From Roseburia sp. (lineage in GTDB: Bacteria > Bacillota > Clostridia > Lachnospirales > Lachnospiraceae): 58,373 bases of DNA. The position numbers and the translations under genes were made by a program. Position 1 is the first letter of the stretch; each line of letters begins with the position of its first letter. Of the stretch, positions 40,137 to 49,122 are shown in pieces. Location: positions 1 to 58,373 of the forward strand of contig JAPFDX010000032.1 of assembly GCA_026168605.1 (NCBI GenBank), read 5' to 3'. Below the pieces are notes generated by a model, which was given only the letters and a program-made list of their open reading frames with translations, was not told the origin of the DNA and searched no databases.

Positions 40137-40216
40137 TCTCTACTTAAAATCTTAGAACATATAACTAAAAATGAAGGTCATTTTTTCTTCCTTTTTCAGG
40201 CATCTTTTATAGTCCC

Positions 40217-41053
40217 TCACAGCAACCCCTGATAAACCTCTCTTTTACTGATCCCGCGGTCTTTCGCGACCAGCTTCATCGCTTCCTTCCTATCAATGCC
40301 CTGCTCCTCATAAACCGCCATATGTTCCGTCAGAGACAAGCTCTCCCAGCTCTGCTGCTTTTCCTTTTGGAGCTCTTCAAAGCTTTTTCCTTCGACAACA
40401 AGCACGTACTCGCCGCGCGGCTCGTTCTCCTTATAATAAGCAAGCGCTTCCTCCATGCTTGTCGGCATCACTTCCTCATACCGCTTGGTCAATTCACGGC
40501 AGATCGCCATTTCCCGGTTGCCGAGCGTCTCATAGAGTTCCTCCAGTGTCTTTTCCAGATGATGCGGCGCTTCGTAAAAGATCATGGTGCGCGTCTCATC
40601 CCGAAGCTGCTCCAAAACTGCTGCCCGCTCCTTTTTCTCACGCGGCAAAAATGCCTCGAACGCAAAACGCCTTGTCGGAAGTCCCGACATAGTCAGCGCA
40701 GTAATACAAGCCGCCGGTCCGGGCAGGGATGTGACCTCGATCCCCTCCTCGTGGCAGATGCGAACCAGCTCCTCGCCGGGATCGGAAATCCCCGGCGTTC
40801 CGGCATCTGTGATCAGCGCGATATTTTTTCCTTCCCGCAGCTTGTCCACCAACTGATATGCCTTCTCGATCTTATTGTATTCGTGATAGCTTGTCATCGG
40901 CGTTTTAATCTCAAAATGGTTGAGCAGTTTGATCGAATTGCGCGTATCCTCCGCCGCGATCAGATCGACCTCTCTTAGCGTGCACAGCACGCGATACGTA
41001 ATATCCTCAAGGTTTCCGATCGGCGTCGCGCACAAATATAACTTTCCTGCCAT
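40217..41053 (-). CDS. rsmI: 16S rRNA (cytidine(1402)-2'-O)-methyltransferase, 278 aa
   Basis: Methylates C1402 of 16S rRNA. The tetrapyrrole-methylase fold shows GKLYLCATPIGNLEDITYR, EDTRNSIKLLNHFEI, ALITDAGTPGISDPG, SLPGPAACITALTMSGLP and EAPHHLEKTLEEL, all family signatures. It is the last gene of the leftward yaaR-holB-ricT-trmN6-lgt-DUF-rsmI run, in the place of B. subtilis yabC (rsmI). Confidence 0.97.
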   Translation of the reverse strand: MAGKLYLCATPIGNLEDITYRVLCTLREVDLIAAEDTRNSIKLLNHFEIKTPMTSYHEYNKIEKAYQLVDKLREGKNIALITDAGTPGISDPGEELVRICHEEGIEVTSLPGPAACITALTMSGLPTRRFAFEAFLPREKKERAAVLEQLRDETRTMIFYEAPHHLEKTLEELYETLGNREMAICRELTKRYEEVMPTSMEEALAYYKENEPRGEYVLVVEGKSFEELQKEKQQSWESLSLTEHMAVYEEQGIDRKEAMKLVAKDRGISKREVYQGLL

Positions 41054-41065
41054 ATGCTTTCCTTT

Positions 41066-41878
41066 CTACGGCTCGTCATTCGCACAGATAACTCTTGCGT
41101 ATTCCCTTTGAAACTCATCCTCCACAACGCGGATTTTCCCATCCGCGATCAGCCGGTTGATCCGTCCGGCATACCACGCATCTCCAAGACCAATGGGATA
41201 ACAACCCAGAATATCACCGATCAGCCGCGCCTCTTTTACCGGAGTTCCCGTCAGTTTTTTCCAGATCAGAAAATCATAAAAATCCTCCGACACGCCGACC
41301 ACTCGGTTATTTACCACAGCGCGGAGCGGGCTTCCGTCCTCCACCAGTTCCTGCCACAGCGCGTCATACCTGCGCAGCTCCTGCGGGGGCAGCGCCTTTG
41401 CACCCGGAAGAAATCCGGCAAATTCTTCCGCCGCCACCTCTCCCCAGTTTGAATAGCTGACCGTATGATCTGCATACACTCTCGCTTCCGGCAAGCGCAC
41501 CGTCCACACCTGATTTTTATATTTTCGCAGCACACTGCACAGATGGTAAAAGCCACAGCGGGCATACGGCGCATTGCTGTACCAGATCCTGATCTCCTCC
41601 CCGTCCGAGAGATATTCCTTCAGACGCAAAAGCTCCGTGGGACAGCACACTTCGATCTCTTCGATCCGCTCCTTCAGATTTCCCTGATCCAGCGCAAAAT
41701 CGAGACAGATCACCTCGTCCGCCGTTCCTTCCACCCAGCCGGAGTACTCCCTCTTGGGCGGTTTCTTCTTTCCCGCGCAAAAAACAGCCGTCGGTTCGTC
41801 TGCGTGGACAATCGTAACACGGCTCTTTGCCGCCTTCATGGAGGCTGCCTCACTTTTGCCAAATAAGACCTCGATCAT
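41066..41878 (-). CDS. DUF1835/DUF3658 domain protein, 270 aa
   Basis: MIEVLFGKSEAASMK opens a DUF1835-like N-terminal domain that contains DEVICLDFALDQGN; a DUF3658-like C-terminal domain holds IGDILGCYPIGLGDAWYAGRI and a helical end. Cytosolic. Function unknown. Its start overlaps the lgt stop by four bases, which makes the two coupled. It stands where yazA or other small genes are found in B. subtilis. Confidence 0.82.
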   Translation of the reverse strand: MIEVLFGKSEAASMKAAKSRVTIVHADEPTAVFCAGKKKPPKREYSGWVEGTADEVICLDFALDQGNLKERIEEIEVCCPTELLRLKEYLSDGEEIRIWYSNAPYARCGFYHLCSVLRKYKNQVWTVRLPEARVYADHTVSYSNWGEVAAEEFAGFLPGAKALPPQELRRYDALWQELVEDGSPLRAVVNNRVVGVSEDFYDFLIWKKLTGTPVKEARLIGDILGCYPIGLGDAWYAGRINRLIADGKIRVVEDEFQREYARVICANDEP

Positions 41879-42630
41879 TCTTCTTTCCCCTTAAGCTTCG
41901 GTACGGCTGCAAACATCACCGCTCCTGCCGCCACGATTCCGATCGAAATGATCTGTGAGGTAGATAGCACACCGATACTTCCGCGGTAATCATTGCGCAA
42001 AAACTCGATCACAAAGCGTCCTACTCCATAAAGCAGCATCCAGAGAGCCCCCACACGTCCGGCTTTTGGCTTTCTGCCCGCATACCACAACAAAATCCCA
42101 CAGAAAACAAAATCTCCGATGGAAGAAATGATCTGTGTCGGCACCAGTTTGATGCCGTTTGGCGCAAAATTGGAATTCTGGAATGTGATTCCATACCACG
42201 CATCCGTCGGTCTGCCATAACAGCAGCCTGCACACAGACAGCCGATACGCCCAAAACCCTGAGCCAGTGACACTGCAGGCATCACCAGATCAAAATATTC
42301 CAGAAACAGCACTTTTTTGATCCGGCAATAAATATAGCTTGCCAGAACACCGCCGATAATACCGCCGTACACCACATAGCCGTTTTTAAAATTCCAGAGA
42401 ATCGACGGGTCTTTCAGAATCTGCGGAAACTCCACGATATAATAGAGCACACGGCTTCCCACCAGTCCGCCGAATATCGCACAGAAAAAAATGCCCCAGA
42501 TCACATCGTCGTCCATGCCCTTCTTTTTTCCACGGTGTGAGGTCAAAAGCAACGCGCTCAAAAACCCAATCGCTATCATCAGACCGTACATATGGATCGT
42601 CACCGGTCCTATTTTCAAATCATTAAACAT
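41875..42630 (-). CDS. lgt: Prolipoprotein diacylglyceryl transferase, 251 aa
   Basis: Transfers diacylglycerol to the lipobox cysteine of lipoproteins, in the membrane. Seven hydrophobic helices; IHMYGLMIAIGFL near the start, GFFCAIFGGLVGSRVLYYIVE-like central part, QGFGRIGCLCAGCCYGRP (the variant of the GRxGN signature with cysteines) near residue 128, and a C-terminal GVGRFVIEFLRNDYRG. It serves the lipoproteins in this window (25121, 32783). Confidence 0.95.
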   Translation of the reverse strand: MFNDLKIGPVTIHMYGLMIAIGFLSALLLTSHRGKKKGMDDDVIWGIFFCAIFGGLVGSRVLYYIVEFPQILKDPSILWNFKNGYVVYGGIIGGVLASYIYCRIKKVLFLEYFDLVMPAVSLAQGFGRIGCLCAGCCYGRPTDAWYGITFQNSNFAPNGIKLVPTQIISSIGDFVFCGILLWYAGRKPKAGRVGALWMLLYGVGRFVIEFLRNDYRGSIGVLSTSQIISIGIVAAGAVMFAAVPKLKGKEE

Positions 42631-42654
42631 CGTTCCTCCATTCCGGCTGCTGTC

Positions 42655-43401
42655 TCAGTAACCATAAATATCATATATTTCATCGGTGTACACGCCCTGC
42701 TCCTTGTATACGATCAGAGGCTTTTCCACCGTAAGTCTCGATTTTCCGCCGCGCAGCCCCTCGATGAGTACCATATTCGGCTCCTTGTCAACGTAGGGAT
42801 AGACCAGCTTCATCCTTTTTGGCTCAATTTTATAAGCCACCATCCCGACAAAAATCTCCGCCAGACGGAACGGGCGGTGCACCATATAAAAGCGTCCGCC
42901 CGGGCGCAGCAGTCTGGCACTCTCGCGCAGAATGTCGTCCAGACTGCACAAAACCTCATGACGCGCGATCGCTTTCGCGTCTGACGCGCTGCTGATCCCG
43001 TGCTGTCCGATCATATACGGCGGGTTTGTCGTGACCACATCAAAAGAAGATGCCCCAAATATTTTTGAAGCATCCCTGATATCCCCCGTGATGACTTTTA
43101 TTTTATCCTCAAGATGATTGTACTGCACGCTGCGGCGCGCCATGTCCGCGCTCTCCTCCTGAATCTCAAGCGCGGTAAAGTCGGACGCCTGGGTTTTCGC
43201 CTCCATCAGGATCGGGATAATGCCTGTCCCGGTTCCGAGGTCGATCACGCGATCGCCCTCCCTCGCCCGTGCAAATCCGGAGAGAAGAACCGCATCCATA
43301 CCAAAGCAAAATCGCCCCGGATCCTGGATAATGTAATAGCCGTTGCGGTGCAGCTCGTCCAGACGCTCATTCTCATGGACGAGATTATTTGGTGTCATCA
43401 A
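42655..43401 (-). CDS. trmN6: tRNA1(Val) (adenine(37)-N6)-methyltransferase, 248 aa
   Basis: Class I SAM-dependent N6-adenine methyltransferase. SAM binding DLGTGTGIIPILM (near 52-64) and the catalytic NPPY motif in DVVTTNPPYMIG. The N-terminus RFCFGMDAVLLSGFA is typical of the YfiC/YabB family. It corresponds to yabB in the B. subtilis yaaR-rsmI run. Its start overlaps the ricT stop. Confidence 0.94.
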   Translation of the reverse strand: MMTPNNLVHENERLDELHRNGYYIIQDPGRFCFGMDAVLLSGFARAREGDRVIDLGTGTGIIPILMEAKTQASDFTALEIQEESADMARRSVQYNHLEDKIKVITGDIRDASKIFGASSFDVVTTNPPYMIGQHGISSASDAKAIARHEVLCSLDDILRESARLLRPGGRFYMVHRPFRLAEIFVGMVAYKIEPKRMKLVYPYVDKEPNMVLIEGLRGGKSRLTVEKPLIVYKEQGVYTDEIYDIYGY

Positions 43402-44296
43402 TCTTTGATTTTCCCCCTTTGTCCTCCAGAGCGGAAAGCTCTTTTAACTCCTCCGCGGAAAGTCTGACGTGCTCCTTCCTGCGGCGCGGCTTGAACTTTA
43501 ACTGCTCGACCTTGTAATCGCGGATCTCCTTCTCATCGTCAATCTCGACAAGAACTTTTACCGTCTGCCTGAGCACGCTCACCGAGGAAACCTCGCCGCG
43601 CAGCCCGTCGTCCGTCGTCACATAGTCGCCGACATTCGGGAGACGGCTGTTTAAGTATTCGTACGTCTCCTCCTCATTTTTCAGACAGCACATCAGTCTG
43701 CCGCACACACCGGAAATCTTCGTCGGATTTAAGGAAAGGTTCTGTTCCTTTGCCATCTTGATGGAAACCGGAGCAAATTCCGACAGATAGGAATGACAGC
43801 ACAGCGGTCTGCCGCAGATGCCAATCCCTCCCATGATCTTTGTCTCGTCGCGCACACCGATCTGGCGCAGCTCGATCCTCGTGCGGAAAATTGCCGCCAG
43901 ATCCTTGACCAGCTCGCGGAAATCAATTCTTCCGTCCGCCGTGAAGTAAAACAGCAGCTTATTGTTGTCAAACGTATACTCTGCGTCCACAAGCTTCATT
44001 TCCAGCTTATGCTTTGCGATCTTCTCCAGACAGATCTTAAAGGCTTCTTTTTCTTTTTCACGGTTTCTTGCCACCGTCTTCTCATCCGTCTCCGTCGCGA
44101 TGCGGATGACCGGCTTTAGCGGCTGAACCACCTCGTTCTCAAAGACCTCCTTCGGGTCGGTCATGACCGTGCCCATCTCCACGCCGCGCGCCGTCTCCAC
44201 GATCACGTGCATACCTGCTTTTAAGTCCAGCTTTCCCGGTCCGAAAAAATATATTTTTCCCGCGCTCCGGAAGCGGACTCCAACTATTTTCGTCAT
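43385..44296 (-). CDS. ricT: RicT (YaaT, PSP1 domain) regulator of RNase Y, 303 aa
   Basis: Subunit of the RicAFT complex that guides RNase Y and, in Bacillus, affects sporulation and biofilm. The PSP1 domain includes ELVKDLAAIFRTRIELRQIGVRD; two Cys-rich blocks, ICGRPLCCHSYL and VCGRLMCCLKNEE, are those that hold the [4Fe-4S] clusters of the complex. C-terminal basic tail. It lies two bases downstream of holB. Confidence 0.95.
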   Translation of the reverse strand: MTKIVGVRFRSAGKIYFFGPGKLDLKAGMHVIVETARGVEMGTVMTDPKEVFENEVVQPLKPVIRIATETDEKTVARNREKEKEAFKICLEKIAKHKLEMKLVDAEYTFDNNKLLFYFTADGRIDFRELVKDLAAIFRTRIELRQIGVRDETKIMGGIGICGRPLCCHSYLSEFAPVSIKMAKEQNLSLNPTKISGVCGRLMCCLKNEEETYEYLNSRLPNVGDYVTTDDGLRGEVSSVSVLRQTVKVLVEIDDEKEIRDYKVEQLKFKPRRRKEHVRLSAEELKELSALEDKGGKSKIDDTK

Positions 44297-44297
44297 A

Positions 44298-45311
44298 TCA
44301 GTTCTCCTTTATTGTCAACAGTAAAAGCTCAATGACCAGATCAAAATTAACGTTGGCATTTAAGCGGATCTGCGCTTTGCGCAGCGCTTCCAGTATCTCC
44401 TCAATGCCATTGTATGAGCTTTTCTCTGCCTGTCTTTTGATGTCATAGACCTCGTCCTTAAAAACAAGTCCGTTTACATCGCCCGTCGCCTTAAACAGCA
44501 GCACATCGCGGTACCATATCATCATCAGATCAAAATAATCGTTGATACTAAGCTTATACTCGCTGATCTGCTTAACGGCTTCCCCCATCTCATAGAGTTC
44601 AATATCCTTCAGCCGCCGGATGAGCTGGAGCGCAGATGCCTTCATCTCATTGAAATCCTCCGAGGAGGCGAGCTGTATCGCCTTGCCGACATTCCCCTGC
44701 GCAAATGCCACGCAGATATCCGCCTGATAATCCGGCACCTGATAACGGCTCATCAGAAATTTTTTTATCTTCTCATCGGCAACCGCCTTGATATTTAAGC
44801 TGACGCACCGCGAAAGGATCGTCGGAAGAAATGTGTCTGCATTGGTGGTCAAAAGCAGGATCACCGCATAGGCGGGCGGCTCCTCGATCGTCTTGAGCAG
44901 CGCGTTCTGTGCCTGCACGTTCATTTTCTCCGCCTCATCGATGATATAAATCTTGCGACTGCTGCTGTACGGCTTGATCACAATATCATTGTTCACCTGC
45001 GTGCGGATGTCATCCACCGAAATGGTGTTCGGCTTCTCATGCTTCACATAGATAATGTCCGGCTGGTTTCTGCCCTCCACCTGCTTGCAGGAATGGCACT
45101 CCATACACGGTTCGGCTGCACCGCCCGATGCGATGGTCTCCGAAAGCCTTTCGCACTGCAGGGTCTGTGCAAACGCCTCCGCGAGCATCATTTTCCCCGA
45201 CTTATCCGGCCCGTTAATAATATATGCGTGAGATACTTTATCCATCGTGATGGCATTGCACAGATGCCCTATGATCTGCTCATGCCCTAAAATATCTTTA
45301 AATCCTGCCAT
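44298..45311 (-). CDS. holB: DNA polymerase III subunit delta', 337 aa
   Basis: Clamp-loader subunit. MAGFKDILGHEQIIGHL opens the AAA+ module; a zinc module has Cys of LQCERL and CMECHSCKQ; the sensor-like motifs IYIIDEAEKMNVQAQNALLKT and PTILSRCVSLNIKA follow. The NGPDKSGKMM loop replaces a normal P-loop, as expected for the non-ATP-binding delta' subunit. Order yaaR-holB-ricT matches B. subtilis. Confidence 0.95.
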   Translation of the reverse strand: MAGFKDILGHEQIIGHLCNAITMDKVSHAYIINGPDKSGKMMLAEAFAQTLQCERLSETIASGGAAEPCMECHSCKQVEGRNQPDIIYVKHEKPNTISVDDIRTQVNNDIVIKPYSSSRKIYIIDEAEKMNVQAQNALLKTIEEPPAYAVILLLTTNADTFLPTILSRCVSLNIKAVADEKIKKFLMSRYQVPDYQADICVAFAQGNVGKAIQLASSEDFNEMKASALQLIRRLKDIELYEMGEAVKQISEYKLSINDYFDLMMIWYRDVLLFKATGDVNGLVFKDEVYDIKRQAEKSSYNGIEEILEALRKAQIRLNANVNFDLVIELLLLTIKEN

Positions 45312-45326
45312 AGTCTGCCCCTTTTT

Positions 45327-45767
45327 CTAGGTGAAGATATCCAAAAGAAGTCCCCTGATCTCCCCGATCTTGCTCAGTATGGATATGTGATCCTTCTCAT
45401 CCTTGACCAGCTCCTGCGCAAGCTCATCGAGATTCGCGTCGATCAGCTTGATCAGACCGTAGACTCTGTGCCGTCCCTTGCGGTCTAAGAAATTCTCTCT
45501 GGAAAACTTGTGCGAGCGGTAAACAACCTCGTTCATAAATTCCCGGATCAGTCCCCGGTACTTCTTCATATCACGGATATCCATATGCTCCGCGATACGG
45601 TTTCCCTGAAATGTAATGTCCTGAAGCAGCGCATCTACCTTTGCCTGAAGCTCTGCATCCGTGATAGCGCTCGCCAGGGTAAACTTAAAAGTTCCATCCC
45701 CCGTCTCCGTCGTGACCGTGTCCGGCACCTGTGTCACCGGCACTGTGTTATTTACTTTAATATCCAC
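45327..45767 (-). CDS. yaaR: YaaR family (DUF327) protein, 146 aa
   Basis: Conserved small helical protein of unknown function found upstream of holB in Firmicutes. Pattern: an N-terminal polar stretch, then [39 protein letters not shown] (residues 68 onward) and [18 protein letters not shown] start it at GTG 45767, four bases after AAGGTGG, since the TTG at 45788 overlaps the gmk stop. Co-transcribed with gmk and holB. Confidence 0.9.
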   Translation of the reverse strand: MDIKVNNTVPVTQVPDTVTTETGDGTFKFTLASAITDAELQAKVDALLQDITFQGNRIAEHMDIRDMKKYRGLIREFMNEVVYRSHKFSRENFLDRKGRHRVYGLIKLIDANLDELAQELVKDEKDHISILSKIGEIRGLLLDIFT

Positions 45768-45788
45768 GCTGCCACCTTCTTTCCGCAA

Positions 45789-46370
45789 TTACTGTACAAT
45801 AAACTCCCTGATCTCCCGGATCGTCTCCTGCAGATCAAGATTTACGAAACGTCTCGTAATCCCCGCCTGCGCCAGCTTCTCCTCCGAAAAATCTGCGGCG
45901 TCCGCCAAAAACCTGCGGCACATTTCCTCGTATCCCGGCGCCTCCTGCTTCCTCTCGCGCTCGATCGCGCGCTGTAACCGGAGTCCGTCCTCCACCTCTA
46001 TATAGATCGGGATCACCCGCCCGGCTCCGAAATAACTGCGGAGCTTTAAATAGGCTTCCAGCGTGCCAATCAACAGATAATCCTTTGTCTCGTCCGCCAT
46101 CTGGTGATCGTTGACGGTAAAATATTTCCAGACGCCGTGTACTGTATTGTAAGCGCGCAGCTCGATCACCTTTCCGGCTGCCTCAAGCTCTGCCAGCTTA
46201 TCCTCATCGCAAAAATAATATTCCACGCCGTCGGTCTCTCCGTCCCGCATCGGGCGTGTCGTATATGGAACAAGTGTTTTTACCGGGAGATCTGCGTCCT
46301 CTGCCAGCTTCTTGTATATCGTATCCTTGCCGGAGGAGCTTTTCCCCATGATACAATAAATTCTGCCCAT
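45789..46370 (-). CDS. Guanylate kinase-like protein, 193 aa
   Basis: Guanylate kinase/L-type calcium channel domain. The P-loop is MGKSSSGKDTIYKKL; TTRPMRDGETDGVEYYF is the GMP-binding block; lid and core follow, with ERERKQEAPGYEEMCRRF near the end. It is the first gene of the leftward cluster, taking the place of tmk in the B. subtilis order. The sequence is somewhat divergent from Gmk of the same phylum (missing some of the loop GILPSFRG pattern), so it may be a paralogue; I leave the symbol open. Confidence 0.85.
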   Translation of the reverse strand: MGRIYCIMGKSSSGKDTIYKKLAEDADLPVKTLVPYTTRPMRDGETDGVEYYFCDEDKLAELEAAGKVIELRAYNTVHGVWKYFTVNDHQMADETKDYLLIGTLEAYLKLRSYFGAGRVIPIYIEVEDGLRLQRAIERERKQEAPGYEEMCRRFLADAADFSEEKLAQAGITRRFVNLDLQETIREIREFIVQ

Positions 46371-46385
46371 TCATTACACCTTTCT

Positions 46386-46414
46386 AGTATAATATACTCT
46401 TATAAAATATACAA
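46386..46414 (-). promoter_or_regulatory. Promoter of the gmk-yaaR-holB cluster
   Basis: TTGTAT (46414-46409) and TATACT (46391-46386), spacer 17 bases. Confidence 0.72.
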
Positions 46415-46446
46415 TAAAATATCGCCCCATATTTGTCAATCACAGC

Positions 46447-46476
46447 AAAAAGCAGGGATACCGCAATATCCCCGCC
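46447..46476 (-). terminator. Terminator after dacF-type gene
   Basis: GCGGGGATA pairs with TATCCCTGC (one G-T) around a short loop, followed on the minus strand by TTTTTGC. Confidence 0.82.
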
Positions 46477-46498
46477 TTCTGTGAGCTTCCGTATTCTG

Positions 46499-47869
46499 TT
46501 ATCTTCTCCGCCGTCTCCTTCTGCGCGTCTTCACCTGCCGGAACTGCTCCCTCCGGTTTTTTCGCACCTCCATATTGTGACGGATAATATAGTAGTTGTC
46601 TGCAAAACGCTTCACGAAGAAAAGAAGCAGGATCAGCAATGCGACTGCCGCCACCACCAGCAAAATCATGACCGGGTTCACCCGCACCGTCGTTTCTTTT
46701 TCCTCCACAGCGGGCTTCTCGTCGTCGAACACAAAGCCCTGTACCTCCACTCCCGTGCGCACAATGTCCGCGCTTCCGACCTGCCTGCCCGCGTAGGTGT
46801 AAGCGAGCGTTCCGACCACGTTTTGATCGGTCTCCCCGTAAATCACCTCCGACGTGGCGTCTGAAAATGCGATCGTCTTCGGAAGAACGATGCAGGCGTC
46901 CCTGTCAATGTCGACAAACGCCTTATTCTGGTTCAGTGCACCCACCTCTATCGCCTCGGAGGTATCGTAGTTCGTCTCATTGTCCGCGACGTTGTACAAC
47001 TGGAAATTGTCAAATGCAAAATTAAACAGATTGATACTGTCCGTCCACTGGCTCGGCGATTCCGTCCGCATCACGACGCATACCAGTTTCATACCGTCCT
47101 TTTCCGCAAAGGTCACAAGCGTGCTCCGCGCAACGTCCGTGTACCCGGTCTTTCCTCCGGTACAGTATTCGTAGCGGTATTCCAGGTGCTGCCACGGATA
47201 GAGCATCTCATTGTGGTTCTGGAGCGCCGTCTCCTCCTCATGCTTGTTCGTGGGTGGGATCGTATAGCGCGCCGTTCCTATAATAATGCGAAACGTCTCG
47301 TTCTCATATGCCGCCTTTGCGATCAACGCCATGTCGTGCGCGCTGGTGTAATGATTCTCATCAAAAAGCCCGTGGGGATTTGAAAAATGCGTCGATGTAC
47401 AGCCCAGCTCCGCCGCCTTCTGGTTCATCATGTCCACAAAATTCTCGACCGTTCCGCCCACGTGCTCGGCAACCGCATAGGCACATTCATTCGCAGAAGC
47501 CAGCATCACCGCATACAGACACTGCTCCATCGACATCTGCTCCCCATAGTCACGCGCGATGCCCGACCCTTCCGTGTTGTCGATCGCCGCATCCGAAAAC
47601 GTCACGACCTCATTTAATTCGGAATTCTCCAGCGCGATTAGGGTCGTCAGTATCTTCGTGATACTCGCCGGGTAATTCTTCTCCATGCTGTTTTTCTCAT
47701 AAAGCACCGCTCCCGTGTTCATTTCCATCAGGATCACGGATGGCGAATCCACGACCGGAGCCTCCGGCCAGTAATCTGCCGCTTTCACCTCTGCCGGGGA
47801 TGCGGCTATCAGACAAACTGCGCTAAGCAGCATACAAATCTTTTTCTTCCAGTTTTTTCTATGAAACAT
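46499..47869 (-). CDS. D-alanyl-D-alanine carboxypeptidase, 456 aa
   Basis: Penicillin-binding protein of the DacF/PBP5 type that trims peptidoglycan stem peptides. An N-terminal signal (KKKICMLLSAVCLIAASPAE) leads to the serine hydrolase domain with SITK (S69-K72), SANECA as SxN, and GGKTGYTD as KTG. A C-terminal helix (MILLVVAAVALLILLLFF) and a basic tail of Arg anchor it in the membrane. The start is uncertain: ATG 47869 or TTG 47887. Monocistronic with a good promoter upstream. Confidence 0.93.
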   Translation of the reverse strand: MFHRKNWKKKICMLLSAVCLIAASPAEVKAADYWPEAPVVDSPSVILMEMNTGAVLYEKNSMEKNYPASITKILTTLIALENSELNEVVTFSDAAIDNTEGSGIARDYGEQMSMEQCLYAVMLASANECAYAVAEHVGGTVENFVDMMNQKAAELGCTSTHFSNPHGLFDENHYTSAHDMALIAKAAYENETFRIIIGTARYTIPPTNKHEEETALQNHNEMLYPWQHLEYRYEYCTGGKTGYTDVARSTLVTFAEKDGMKLVCVVMRTESPSQWTDSINLFNFAFDNFQLYNVADNETNYDTSEAIEVGALNQNKAFVDIDRDACIVLPKTIAFSDATSEVIYGETDQNVVGTLAYTYAGRQVGSADIVRTGVEVQGFVFDDEKPAVEEKETTVRVNPVMILLVVAAVALLILLLFFVKRFADNYYIIRHNMEVRKNRREQFRQVKTRRRRRRRR

Positions 47870-47929
47870 ACTTCTGATAAACTCCAATCCAATTTCTGTT
47901 CAATGCCATTTTTTCACACGATTATTATC

Positions 47930-47958
47930 AGTATAATCGCAGAAAAAAATACATGCAA
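47930..47958 (-). promoter_or_regulatory. Promoter of the carboxypeptidase gene
   Basis: TTGCAT (47958-47953) and TATACT (47935-47930), spacer 17 bases. Confidence 0.7.
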
Positions 47959-48077
47959 TAACTTTTCTCCCAAAACCTCTTTTTTTTCCGTGAAAGTTAT
48001 GATATTTTAAAAAAACGAGAGTCGAGGGCTCTTTCTACTATATATAATAAGAAACAAAAAAGAAAGGTAACTTCCAA

Positions 48078-48716
48078 ATGAGATTAAGAAATATTCCCGG
48101 GGCAGACGCCGCGATCGCGGAGAGCAGCTACTGCATCAAAGAACCGGAAACACAAAAAGGACACTGGCAGGAGGTATTCCCATCCTCCCAGCCGCTTCAC
48201 ATCGAAATCGGGATGGGGAAAGGACGCTTTATCATGGATCTGGCGACCGCGCATCCCGAGGTCAATTACATCGGGATCGAGCGCTATTCGAGCGTTTTGC
48301 TGCGCGCCCTGCAGAAAATGGAGGTAACGCCACTTCCCAACCTGAAATTTATCTGTATGGACGCCGCAGATATCGCAGAGGTGTTCGCGCCGGAGGAGGT
48401 CGCCCGCATTTATCTGAACTTTTCCGATCCGTGGCCGAAGGATCGCCACGCGAAACGCCGCCTGACCTCGCGGCAGTTCTTTGCCCGCTATGATCTGGTG
48501 CTCGCGAAGGACGGACGCGTCGAATTTAAGACGGACAATCAGGATCTGTTCACTTTCTCATTGGAAGAAATCCCGGAAGCCGGCTGGCGTCTGGATGCGT
48601 CCACGAGAGACCTGCACCACGATGAGAACTTAAATAAAGGAAACATCATGACCGAGTATGAGGAGAAATTCTCCTCGCTCGGCAATCCGATCTGTAAACT
48701 GATCGCATCACGCTAA
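48078..48716 (+). CDS. trmB: tRNA (guanine(46)-N7)-methyltransferase, 212 aa
   Basis: Methylates G46 of tRNA. The SAM site HIEIGMGKGRFIMDLA (near 41-56), the family motif LNFSDPWPKDRHAKRRLT (near 114-131), and a C-terminal TEYEEKFSSLG. Full length. Ribosome binding site GAAAGG. It is monocistronic and followed by an unusual long hairpin. Confidence 0.95.
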   Translation: MRLRNIPGADAAIAESSYCIKEPETQKGHWQEVFPSSQPLHIEIGMGKGRFIMDLATAHPEVNYIGIERYSSVLLRALQKMEVTPLPNLKFICMDAADIAEVFAPEEVARIYLNFSDPWPKDRHAKRRLTSRQFFARYDLVLAKDGRVEFKTDNQDLFTFSLEEIPEAGWRLDASTRDLHHDENLNKGNIMTEYEEKFSSLGNPICKLIASR

Positions 48717-48729
48717 AAAAGATTTTCCT

Positions 48730-48824
48730 AAATGCACCAATAATATTCTTTTTGTTCAGGATTCCGAAACTAAGAAGTTCTAAGTTTCTCCATATTCACA
48801 AATCAGAATAATATTGGTGCATTT
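48730..48824. repeat. Long imperfect hairpin element after trmB (about 95 bases)
   Basis: AAATGCACCAATAATATTCT (48730-48749) and AGAATAATATTGGTGCATTT (48805-48824) are reverse complements at 18 of 20 positions. Inside lies another near-palindrome (GAAACTAAGAA / TTCTAAGTTTC). It ends in ATTTTTCC, so it could act as trmB terminator, but the length and nested symmetry resemble a small miniature element. Confidence 0.65.
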
Positions 48825-48851
48825 TTCCAGTCCCCCTTTTGATACGGAAAT

Positions 48852-48896
48852 AAAAAAAGCACCAACCCCGCAGCAACTCTGCAAAATCGGTACTTT
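48852..48896 (-). terminator. Terminator after tRNA-Lys
   Basis: On the minus strand a long stem (AGTACCGATTTTGCAG / CTGCGGGGTTGGTGCT, several G-T pairs) precedes TTTTTTT. Confidence 0.75.
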
Positions 48897-48916
48897 ATAG
48901 CATATTGATGATTAAG

Positions 48917-48989
48917 TGCGCGATCAGGGGCTCGAACCCTGGACACCCTGATTAAGAGTCAGGTGCTCTGCCAACTGAGCTAATCGCGC
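48917..48989 (-). tRNA. tRNA-Lys (CTT)
   Basis: A complete 73-base cloverleaf on the minus strand: acceptor GCGCGAT / ATCGCGC, D-loop GCTCAGTTGG, anticodon loop CTCTTAA (anticodon CTT), T-arm GGTTCGAGCCC. CCA is not encoded. Confidence 0.96.
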
Positions 48990-49015
48990 TTGCTTGTCTC
49001 TCAAGGACGAGATTT

Positions 49016-49044
49016 ATTATATAACATAATTTTTAAAATTGCAA
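49016..49044 (-). promoter_or_regulatory. Promoter of tRNA-Lys
   Basis: TTGCAA (49044-49039) and TATAAT (49021-49016), spacer 17 bases. Confidence 0.75.
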
Positions 49045-49122
49045 CTATTTTTTTATAAAATATTTAACTTTTTTTCAAAATGTGATATTTTATAGATATT
49101 CACTAGGTTTAGGAGGTTTTTT

